Positions 53,959 through 63,250 of a stretch of 64,000 bases of DNA are shown one piece after another; position 1 is the stretch's first letter; every line of letters starts with the position of its first letter. This stretch comes from Thinopyrum elongatum. Its lineage: Eukaryota; Streptophyta; Magnoliopsida; Poales; Poaceae. Location of the stretch: assembly GCA_011799875.1 (NCBI GenBank), contig CM022298.1, positions 265,477,757-265,541,756 on the forward strand, read 5' to 3'. The notes beneath the pieces were generated by a model that saw only the letters and a program-made list of their open reading frames with translations, was not told where the DNA came from and did not search any database. A program made the position numbers and the translations under genes.

Positions 53959-54969
53959 CTACGGGATGTACCCCACATAACTGACTAGGCCATGGACTTC
54001 GTGAGAGATGGCTACCAGCACCATCGCCATCTCGTCAACCTTGGAGAACCTAACAGAGTGGTCTATCCACTCATAAACATGACGATGAAGACAGTCCGCA
54101 TCAGACTTGTCGGGAAGCTTTATAAGAACCACACCCTTCGTAATCGAAGGCACGGTTAGGAAATTGTTGTGGTGAAGTACACCCTCGAGAACACGCCTGA
54201 CAACAATGCTACAGGAAAACACTAGTTCACGACACGTGGCGACAAGGACACATCAGCTGGATAGTTTAGTAGAACTCATCCTCAGGTCTTCCAGTACACA
54301 CGGCATGACTTTGAGAACTTCATCTCCACCGCGGACCTGGTTCTAATTGAAACAGAAACCAAATATTTTATTACTACCTCCGTTCAGAAATATAAGATGA
54401 TTTTCGATATTTTACTCCATATAAGACTACATATACCCACAGAAATGAGTGAACAAAGACACTAGAACATGTCTTCAAAGGCATGAGAGCAGAGGGATTA
54501 CTTGCAATATCCATAACACAAGTTACTGAGGCTAATATACTCTCTTCAAAGGCATGAGAGCTAAAATCTTGCATTTCCTACAACTAGCATTGATGTTCAT
54601 AAAGTAGTTGAAAGTAATCTATAAGAAATCAGTCTCAACCTCTCGCATGTTTTGGTCAAAAGAGCAATTTAGAACCGTGATTTGGCACACAAAAATCACA
54701 TGCAAGATCACCCAGAAAGTTGTACTACTAGTACTAGTACTGCGTGTTAGATGAAAAAACACGATCAAGATCACCAAAAGGATCGTCAAGAAGAGATATT
54801 ACCTGGACTTTCTTAATGAGAGATCCCGGAGAGGGGGCTTGGACAGGGCGATGGCCTTGAGCTTGTCTGCGGTAGTCTCGGCGGGGTGCTTGAACTTCTT
54901 CGTACCCTGAGCCTCGACTGTTTTGGCCAGAGACATAGACATCACTTCGGCCAGTGCTCCAGGGTCCAT
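53959..54969 (-). CDS. Possible two-exon gene, 138 aa, product not recognised
   Basis: Exon 1, 54969-54803, starts MDPGALAEVMSMSLAKTVEA and ends in a Lys/Ser-rich stretch before donor GTAATA. Exon 2, 54208-53959, follows acceptor CCTGTAG and reads IVVRRVLEGVLHHNNF and onwards to HGLVSYVGYIP-stop. The split serine codon (AG/C) joins in phase and no stop interrupts the coding sequence. The intron (594 bases) contains a Stowaway-type fragment. No domain is recognised. It sits between the 5' flank shared with B3 gene I and the exons of B3 gene II, so it could instead be the first part of that gene. Expression evidence would decide. Confidence 0.42.
54374..54480. mobile_element. Stowaway-type MITE fragment in an intron
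   Basis: CTACCTCCGTTCAGAAATAT after a TA, then ATATAAGACTACATA and ATGAGTGAACAAAGACAC, the order seen in the left half of common Triticeae Stowaway MITEs. The right half is missing. Confidence 0.6.
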
Positions 54970-56300
54970 CAAGAAACTGTCAAATAGAAATAAAAGAAAA
55001 GAAACCATAATCACAAACCCAAAAGAAGAACAGAGAGGGAGTTATAGGATCAGTCTCGGTGTTGCAAGACCGGGCCTTGGCTAGAATCAACACCATTGAT
55101 GCGCTCACCTTTCCTTCTTTGGGAGAGAAGAACAATGGCAGAAGCGCGTCGGGGTTTTCTTGAAGAAATGAGGAACAAGATGAGGGAGAAGCGAGTTGGG
55201 GTTTTCTTCAAGAGAGGAAGCTGAGGGAGAAGAGTGAATGATGGTTGCTTCGTGCGTCCAACTTACTGCTGGAAAGGTTGGGGTTTTGTGATTTGACGGC
55301 TCATTGGGCATTACTGCGGCGCTTCGACCAGGGTAGTCTACCGTGCAGTTGTGCACTCTAGTATGGAGTAATTTCATGCATGGCAAGTGGACCCTGATGC
55401 TGGCTGTCCCACACATCGGCGAAAGTGAGTAGCAAGGTTCCCGACGGCCATCGAGGAGGATCCGCACGGTAGAGCGTGTCCATTGTTTCTGAAGAAAAAA
55501 TTATTACACCAACTGTTTCCACTCTTACGACGGAGGAGTGCGAAACACGGCAGCCAATTGAACTTACACAGTACTTCTACTACTAGGCATGTGCAGTGGT
55601 TCATACGTCAGTACTACATAAACTTATTGCTAGTGTAGTAAGATATGATGATAACAAATGATGTTGTGCGCATGTCAACTATATGAACAGTAATGTAACA
55701 TACCCCTTTTTTGACTGTCCAGTCGAGAATGAATGGTTAGATCAATGTTAACAGAACTAGGTCTACAGCGCACGGAGAGTACGGTGCTATAGTACTCCAT
55801 AGAACATGAACCATATGAAGCACGAATCAGTGTTAGGCAGGGTGTATGAAGGGTGCATGGGATGGGAGCAAAAGTTCCCTTCTCAACCCACTTTTGGGTG
55901 TTTGGCAGAGTGCATGAAGGGTGCATGAGTCCACACTAGTAGGTTAACACAAATACACTAGGAGCAGGCATGAAGAGGGGTGCTGAGATGAGCATGCACG
56001 AAGAGGGAACAACTATATTGAGATGAGAATGCAACCAAACACACCCACACGCTTTGTGCTACAGTGACTGATCTGCATCGTCTGAGTTTGATCCAATGGT
56101 CATGTTGCGCCGAGACATGGACATGCCCATGTAGATGACACCTAAACACCACCGAAGTCCCTCTGCTTCTCGAGGCGCACGACGTTGGTGATGCAGGGTG
56201 CCACCGCCCACAGAGCCCGCTCCCGGTCGACGGGAGCCAGCTCGTCAAAGACGGTGTACAATGGCATGAATGGATTCCAGTGATGAAGCCCTAAGAGGAT
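54970..56300. other. Upstream flank of the two-exon gene, and non-coding DNA with a possible Tourist-type MITE
   Basis: 55225-55440 is the partner of the duplicated flank at 51630-51830. 55896-56046 is bounded by GGGTGTTTGGCAGAG and the inverted AACCAAACACACCC, the pattern of a Tourist/Harbinger-type MITE. The minus-strand frame at 55958-56248 is not convincing. Confidence 0.5.
55896..56046. mobile_element. Possible Tourist-type MITE, about 151 bases
   Basis: Terminal inverted repeats GGGTGTTTGG and CCAAACACACCC. No clear target duplication is read. Confidence 0.4.
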
Positions 56301-56864
56301 TCACGCGGCAACGGCGACGGCAGCCCACAACCCCTCCTTGTCCAGCTCCGCCCCCACCATCGTGCGGAGACGGCTCAGCTCCTCAGAGATATAGGTGAAG
56401 AAGGAGACCAGGTCAGGAAGCCGTAGCTCATTGAAGTCGACGGGGTGGTCGAACGGGTTTAGCCCGACGGCCGGCATGGTCGCGTTGGCATGACGGTAGG
56501 AATCGTGCAGCCGCAACACGTGCGTGGCAACATGAACCACCAAGTGGATGAGGTGATCCTGGACCTCATCACGATCGGCCCGCTCGCGCTCCAGCCGGCT
56601 CGCCTGACCGCCTATCGTATCTCCCGCTTTCTGCAGCAACGCCGCTGACACCTTGAGCATCTTCGTGGTGGACACCTACCGCTTTTGAAGCTCTGTGAAC
56701 TCCCGCACATAAAGGAGGAGCATGGCACTCCTCTCCTCCTTGAGCTCACGGAGCTCCACGTCCTTGGCCCTGAACTCCGCATCCTTGGCCTGGAGCTCCT
56801 GTGTCAGGCGCCTCACCTCAGACTCCATGATCTGGTGCGCCGCCATGGAACCAGGTAGAAGCAA
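56301..56864 (-). pseudogene. Coiled-coil protein frame, 187 codons broken by a single TAG
   Basis: MLLPGSMAAHQIMESEVRRL at 56864 leads into a Glu/Lys/Leu heptad region (LQAKDAEFRAKDVELRELKE). TAG at 56676-56678 follows ELQKR, and the same frame continues with VSTTKMLKVSAALL, a His-rich HLIHLVVHVATHVLRLHD segment and LSRLRTMVGAELDKEG to the stop at 56301. CAG-to-TAG would restore the frame without other change. The product is unknown. It may be a relative of the coiled-coil proteins carried antisense by gypsy elements, but I see no motif that proves it. Confidence 0.5.
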
Positions 56865-57785
56865 TGGGGAGAGGAAGCAAAGGGGGCGAAACGGCTGAAA
56901 GGCAATGCAATCTACGGGAAGGCGGTGGGAGCCAGCCGAGAAGCAGGGTGAATCTTTTGGTTTTCACCATGGGAAAACACCAGTCGATGACTTTTCACAT
57001 CCGGGAGCTGTGGGTTTTACAGGCGGTGTCATCATGACTAGTTGCTGCCGCGCCTGCTCCCGTCAATCAAAAAAAATAAAAATCCTGTCGCGCCTGCCGC
57101 ATCCAAAGACCAGAGCAACGCCGTGGTGGATATTTAAATTTACCTGCCGGCAAGGAGAGAAAAAAGGGGTGAAAAAACAAATGTGGCGGTGGCCTAGCTA
57201 ATCGTTCGCACTAGCCCAACTAGCTAGCCACCGTGCTTCACTGATGTAGTCAGCGGGAAAGGTGGGCTTTTGTGATTTGACGACTCATTTACTTGCTTCG
57301 GTGCTAAGGCCGAAGAGGACCCAGAAAACGCGTGGTAGGGCGTCCCATGTCCCGGCAAGGAAGAAAATATGCGTGCACCACCCGGGAGGACCGAGAAACC
57401 GCACGGTAGGGTGTGCCACGTCTCGGCGCGGAGGAAAAATGTGCGTGTAAAAATATACTGTATTAGACATACTACCTATGGTTCGACCTTGGGACCCAGC
57501 CAGCCGGTCGAAAACACCCCACTAGCCACACAGCTTCATCATGCTAAAGTGGCACGGAGGATAGGTGTGGTCGGCTCCATCTCGACCAACCACGAACTCC
57601 ACCAGCCACAACGTCTCTTGTTCCAGGTGATTTTTCTATTTCCAAGCATTTTTTTAGTTACTGGCAATGTGCCCGTGCGTTGCAATGGATCCAAAGTAGA
57701 ATAGTACCTGTTCACTAACTTGAAAGAAAACACTCTTGTTTTGATATACATATATACCACTAAAAATATATTACTTTTCACTCAA
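56865..57785. other. Non-coding DNA with a short tandem duplication
   Basis: A unit of about 72 bases is repeated at about 57315-57386 and 57387-57458 (GAGGACC...GGTAGGG...GGAAGAAAAT words). 57255-57290 again carries a GATTTGACGACTCATT word like the B3 gene flanks. No gene seen. Confidence 0.5.
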
Positions 57786-58215
57786 AATATATTTCTCAGG
57801 CTGTTTTGATGAGGTGAGGGAGGGATGTGGTTGCTTATAAGATAATATGGGCTTTTCTGCAAATTGGAGTAGAGAAGTGGGATATTGTTGCAAAAATGCC
57901 ACAACTTACCTCACAGCCGTTAGATGCAGATCTAATGGTCAGAAATGGTGGATGGTAGACACACCATCATCACCAACTGAGTCTTTTATAAGAGTAGAGA
58001 AATATATTTCTCAGGCTGTTTTGATGAGGTGAGGGAGGGATGTGGTTGCTTATAAGATAATAAGGTGTTTTCTGCAAATTGGAGCAGAGAAGTGGGCTAT
58101 TGTTGCAAAAATGCCACAACTTACCTCACAGCCGTTAGATGCATAACTAATGGTCAGAAATGACGGATGGCAGACACACCATCATCACCAACTGAGTCTT
58201 TTATAGGAGTAGAGA
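57786..58215. repeat. Two-unit tandem duplication, period 215 bases
   Basis: ATATATTTCTCAGGCTGTTT begins both units (57788 and 58003). Units share the whole 215 bases with few differences, up to GAGTCTTTTATA.GAGTAGAGA. Confidence 0.88.
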
Positions 58216-58674
58216 TAGAGATGATAACACCACGGCAAGCTCGCGCCGCTCTTCGTGTGTGCCCATGCGTCTAAAGGTTAGACGATGGAGAGGAGAGAGA
58301 GATCGCGGACATGGGACCCACCAGTAAGTAAGTCAATGGTCATGCACGTGTTGACGAGCCACTCCCTCTACTCTACTCAACGTAATATTGTATAAAATCA
58401 AGTTATGCGATAAAGCCAACAACCGTTGCTGTTTCAGGCTATCGACTTACGCTTTGTAGTCCAGGTTTCCAATTCGAATCTCGTCTTGCAGATTTGTTAG
58501 TTTTAGGTCCAAATTTGATCAATGACAAGTGGGACCCCATGTGTTGTTCCGATATTTCAGTGTAGGATGGTTTTTTTCACAACCACTTTGCGCGGTTAGA
58601 CAAGTAATGGCACCAGTTACACGTATTTTGCAAGTTTAGGAACAAAAATGATAGTGGCATAGAATATCACATCC
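58216..58674. repeat. Left member of an ancient segmental duplication
   Basis: Shares words and order with about 62840-63180: GTGCGTCTAA-like, GGAGAGAGAGAT, GGGACCCACCAGTAAGT (versus GGAACCCACTAGTAAGT) and GGTCCAAATTTG. No gene. Confidence 0.6.
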
Positions 58675-59590
58675 ACCCCGTAGCTTAGATGCTATGGTGA
58701 TACGCGTTTTTACATTGTTGGATCTGAGATCCAATGGCTTGGGAGTAGTCTTTGTAATTATGCGCAATTTCCAAACTCTCTAAGGTTTTTTTTTGCAATT
58801 AAAACATTCAGGCCTCGTGTGTGCCACTGCATCTTGGATCCAATGGCTCCCAGTAGCACATATTAGGTTCTCCCAGTAGCTTAATTAGCCGCTATGGTGA
58901 TACGAGCATCTAGGTCGTATGATCTGTGATCAGATGCCACATGCGTAGTACTTGTACTTTCTACACAATTCCCAAACTCTTTGAGGCCTATATTGCAAAA
59001 ACATTCAAACCTCCTACTGTGAGCCGTTAGATCTCCCGGGAACTCGTATCACCATAGAATCTACGGTGCGGGAGCAACTCATATTCTCCCAATTGAGAAA
59101 ATATCAAGTGCTCTTGCAGCTTGGATGCTACGGTGATACGAGCTTCGAGGTCGATTGATGTGAGATCCAATGGCATCTGAGCAGTCTTTGTACTTGTAAG
59201 CAGTGGCCGAACTCTTTGGGGGCTTTTCTGCAAAAAAACATTCAAACCACCAAGGAGTTGTTGGATCACAGATCCAATAGCTCCGAAGAGCTTGTATCAC
59301 CAAAGCATCTAAGGTGTGGTAGCACATCATATTCTTACATACAGGAGAATATGAGGTCCTCCTTCATCTTAGATGCTACGGTGATACAAGCTTCGAGGTC
59401 GTTGGATATGGGATCCAAGGGCATCTTAGTTGTTTTTTGTACAAATTGTGTGCAATTCTCAAACTCATTAAGGTCTCCTGTAAAAATATTAAGACATCCT
59501 GCGAGCTGCTATATCTCAGATCTACAAGCTCCAAGGAACTCGTATCAGCATATAGCATCTAAGGTGTGGGGGCACCTAATATTCTCCCGG
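58675..59590. repeat. Array of alternating inverted repeats, about four units
   Basis: Forward arms reading GATGCTACGGTGATAC alternate with inverted arms reading GTATCACCATAGCATC-like words: forward near 58687, 58895, 59130 and 59385, inverted near 59047, 59288 and 59546. Between arms is a shared core with TCTTTGTA, CAAACTCT and ACATTCAAACC. Between units a second palindrome, CATATTCTCCC/GAGAATATGAG, appears. The whole stretch could fold into long hairpins. No coding content. Confidence 0.75.
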
Positions 59591-60320
59591 GGAGGGGGTG
59601 CACAACCAATCGGTGTTTGGGAGGGTGGGGACAAATATAATGTTCAAAAAATATAATCTAAACAATCCTAAACAGAGCTTCACAATTTTATCTAAGGTCG
59701 AGGGATAACCCCCGACAATCTGCATAGCTACGCCTATGCAAGAGGTGTAGTGCGAGCGTCTATGTGTGAGAGAGACGACACGAAAAAGCGAGGTCAACCG
59801 AGTCATTTATAGAGGGAGAGATCGAGGGAGTGTGGCCTAGCGTACACTCGAATGTTAAAGACGATACACCAAGATATTGTGTGGCGAAGCTGTGGTGAGG
59901 GCTGGAGGGAGATAGTTACCGAGAGAGTGGCCTAGATAGACTTTGTATGTGCGCGCACGATGAAGGTGTTTTACAAAGGCAGCACATGTGTCTTGAGAGA
60001 GAGAGGGAGCGTTTGTCATGGAGGGCACGACAAGGTTGTGTGTGAGAAATACATTTGTTGAGAGTGTGAGGACGGGGATGACATAAATGGAGATCGAAAC
60101 GTGAAGAGTAATAATGAGCGCGCGTGTGTCGGATACCAATAGCTCTAGTAACAAAGAAATGAACATCAATCGATACATGAAGTATGTGTGTGTGTGTGTG
60201 CATGGGGGTCGGGGGGGGGAGGCGATGGAGGGACCTAAACACAACATTCGCATGTATGTAGTACTAGACATACAAAGTTTTCTCACCACCATACCGTTCA
60301 TCTTTTAAATTTGAATTTGC
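59591..60320. repeat. GA-rich long-period repeat, left array
   Basis: Words such as GCGAGGTCAACCGAG, TAGAGGGAGAGATCGAGGGA and GTGTGGCCTAG recur with spacing of about 150-200 bases. Related units are at 63540-64000. A short (TG)n tract occurs at 60183-60200. No gene. Confidence 0.65.
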
Positions 60321-61360
60321 AATGAAAAACTTACTAGGGATACAATGAAATGTGAAATCCACGTTGAGATCACTATATCACAAACTCACTCTAATTCAAG
60401 AACTCGTCATAAATCAATTACCGTGCCTTTTGGAATGACCAGTAATTTGCAAGGAAAATATGGGCATTGTAATACATATAGATTCGTTCGGCAATTTAAA
60501 AGATTCATTTCGTATTCTTGAATGGTAGCACCCAATGGCGTACCAGCCAGACCCGGGCTCGTGTTGATCCTAAAAAAAACCCGGGCTCGTGTCCTTCTGG
60601 TGGCCTGTGTGGTACGCACATTAGCCAACGCCAACCACTCGAGCCTCCGCGTTTCAAGTTGAAATATCTGGCGGCCAGAATTCCAGCCCTAGGAAATTCC
60701 CCTCATGTCCCCGGTCCATAATGACTACCGATGAACAATGGAGGGATGCTTTAGTAACTAGACAATGTTACCTATCGTGCCGAGCATGGTTCAATTCCCT
60801 CGGTCGCCGCTACCCAAGGTCACCCGTCTACTCCATTGCCTAGTACTAATAGGAGTACTACACCAGGATGAGCACAGAATTGAGCCCCGTTTGTTCGTGC
60901 CTAGTACTTGAGTTAATATATCAGGCAATGCACTGGTACGGAGGGATTATCCTTTTACTATGCATATATAACTTGTCTGAAGTCTAGCTAAGCAAAATGT
61001 TGAACCAAATCCTTCCTTAAGAAATATTAACATCTACAACAGTAAAGATGTATCGCTTGAAAATTTATTGCATGATGCAAGTTATGATATTGTTTCGAAT
61101 CCTGGATTTCAAATTTCAGAAAATCCAAAAGTGACCTGAAATTCATGAAACTGAGCATGGTCTCGTGATATGGCACAAATATGCTTTCGTAATTTTTTTG
61201 TTCAATTTGAGACAACCTACTTATGAAAAGTTGCACAAATGAAGAGCCAAGGTATTTTGGAACAAAGACCTGTCATGTTAATGCGAATGCTTTCACTATT
61301 CAAACAATGGGTGTTTACATGCCGCCACGAGTCCCGCTTCTCATCGGCAGGTGTCGCCCG
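60321..61360. other. Non-coding, mostly AT-rich DNA
   Basis: Nothing gene-like. Contains a 14-base direct duplication flanking a tiny A-tailed insert (60551-60592). Confidence 0.5.
60551..60592 (+). repeat. 14-base direct repeat flanking a 14-base A-tailed insert
   Basis: ACCCGGGCTCGTGT occurs at 60551-60564 and 60579-60592, separated by TGATCCTAAAAAAA. This is the signature of target-primed insertion of a drastically shortened LINE or SINE. Confidence 0.6.
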
Positions 61361-61378
61361 AGCAAGCGTGTGAGTCAA

Positions 61379-61460
61379 CGGGAGGCGTGCGAGCAGACCG
61401 CTGCGCCGGCTGACCGGGAGGCGTGCGAGCAGGCCGCTGCGCAGGCTCACCGGGAGGCGA
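61379..61460. repeat. 36-base tandem repeat, two units and a partial third
   Basis: CGGGAGGCGTGCGAGCAG begins units at 61379 and 61415, and CGGGAGGCG a third at 61451. The period is a multiple of three. Confidence 0.85.
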
Positions 61461-61632
61461 GCCCTTTGACCAGGCTCCGCCGCCACCTTCGTCCCAACTG
61501 CCCCCACTTTTAATGGCGCCGGCGCCGCAGTTTAAAATCACCCCCGCACTACCCGGTATCGCTAAAATCTTCTCTCTTCCTCTTTGATTCTCCTGTCGTC
61601 TACCTCCAACCAGCCTGACCTAACCGTACGCC

Positions 61633-62350
61633 ATGCCGCATCATGATGGTCTGCCCTTAGTCTTCCAGTTTCCTGAGGAAGGCACCTAGCCGGAGTCTCA
61701 AGAACATTAGGCGCTTTGGGACAAGCTTGAACTGGCCTTGCGGGAAGACACCGCGCCTGTCCCGGCTCCCGTTCCGGCTTTCGTCGCCCCGACTGCGCTA
61801 GCGCCCATCCCCGTGGCATTGATGGGCTGGGAGCCGCACATTGTCGCCGAGCTTGATGCCACGGGGTTCCACGATGTCCCCGCCAACTTTCACATGCCCG
61901 TGCACCTGCCAGTGCATGCGCTTGCACGTGCACTGACATGCGCGCCCGTGCCGGTGCCCGTGCACCTGCCAGCGCATGCACATGCGCATGCACTGACGCG
62001 CGTGCCCGTGCCGGTGTCCGTTTACACGAATGTCTCCGCCGCACCGTTGCCAGCGCCTGTCCCCTCACGGGTGCCAGTGCCCCCCTCAGCAGCATGGATC
62101 GCCGCCATTGACCGCTTCCTTGGACCAACGCCAGTCGCCTCCTCCCGCCAGTTGACTCGCTCCTGGAGACCGAAGTCCAGAACATTCTGACCTTCCTTGA
62201 AGCTAGGGCCAACATCCAGGAGTACACCAACAATGGCGCAAGACGCCACTGTCGCCATCGGTCAGTGGCCCGATGGCATATAGAGCACGGCAGAGGAGCC
62301 ACTTCCCACCGCAAGACGCCCCCGCCGCCGCCGCGTAATCTAAATTTGCC
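61633..62350 (+). pseudogene. Pro/Ala/Val-rich protein pseudogene with a 60-base internal repeat
   Basis: ATG at 61633 (MPHHDGLPLVFQFPEEGT) is followed by in-frame TAG at 61687 and 61708. The same frame then runs open to 62190, through LWDKLELALREDTAPVPAPV, GWEPHIVAELDATGFHDVPA and a PVHLPVHALARAL-type repeat. A frameshift near 62140 is suggested because another frame continues as LLETEVQNILTFLEARANIQ. The leader upstream is pyrimidine-rich. No family was recognised. Both TAGs could derive from CAG. Confidence 0.45.
61897..62016. repeat. 60-base in-phase tandem repeat, two units
   Basis: CCCGTGCACCTGCCAG begins at 61897 and again at 61957. The units encode PVHLPVHA and PVHLPAHA starts. Confidence 0.85.
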
Positions 62351-62839
62351 ATGAAAAACGTTCGGATTGCCATGCTTAAAATCCGAACGTTTGGGATTTA
62401 TCATTTCATTTATTTTAGTTCGATCATCGTATGAATGTAAAGTCGAAGTCAGACTGAATGAAATCTATGGTTTGATCAATTGAATGTTCTGCTAGAGCCG
62501 TATCAAATTAAATATAAAACATCATAAAGCCACATGTATTCCTTCTCATCGCAAACATTTCATATTAAATACCATGTCAATTCCAAATATTTTTTAGGGA
62601 AGTCAATTCCAGATACTTGTAGGGCACGACCAGTCCCCTTGTTCGAGCACTAGGCGATACATCTATTTATCCACGCATTTAATTATGACGGAGTAGTAGA
62701 TAAATAGTACTACAACTAGCCTAACTTGTCCATCACCGTCACTTTTGTTCCTAAACTTGTTACATGTATAATACTACTAGTACATGAAACTGGTGCCGTA
62801 ACTTGTGAACGCGTCCAGATATGGTCAACGGCAACATCG
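62351..62839. other. Non-coding AT-rich DNA
   Basis: Nothing recognised apart from AT-rich sequence and a TAGTACTACAA-type short motif. Confidence 0.5.
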
Positions 62840-63250
62840 CCCACGCGTTCTTCGTGTTTTCCCGTGCGTCTAATCGTAGAAGGGGAGGAGAGAGAGATAG
62901 AGCGCAGAAATGGAACCCACTAGTAAGTGAAGGCAAATAGTACGTGCTAACGAGCCGGTCCCACTAATGTACTAAAATTAATATTAAAACATGTTATCCA
63001 TTAATTAGGCTGTGGTAATATAAAAACATTATATCAACAAAGGGGGTACAACAAACGTTGCTACTACATTGCCTATTGATGTGCGGCTTGAAGGCACTGG
63101 TCGCATGTTCGATCCTCGTCCTTTTTCATTTTTAATTTATATATGGGTCCAAATTTGTTCCATGACAGGTGGGCCCCTCGGTGTTTAGTTTGTAGCACTT
63201 TAATTTGTTGTTCGAAATTTGTTCCATTACAGGTGGACTATCGGTGTGTA
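62840..63250. repeat. Right member of the segmental duplication
   Basis: Counterpart of 58216-58560, same order of shared words, with a later local duplication of AATTTGTTCCAT.ACAGGTGG (63148 and 63217). Confidence 0.6.

Noticed and set aside
55958..56248. 96-codon minus-strand frame
   Set aside because: Overlaps a MITE-like inverted repeat, has no domain and no splice or promoter support.
61562..62404. 280-codon minus-strand frame
   Set aside because: Lies opposite the Pro/Ala-rich pseudogene; its open state follows from GC-rich repeats, and its composition (His/Arg/Ala) looks like a reverse reading.
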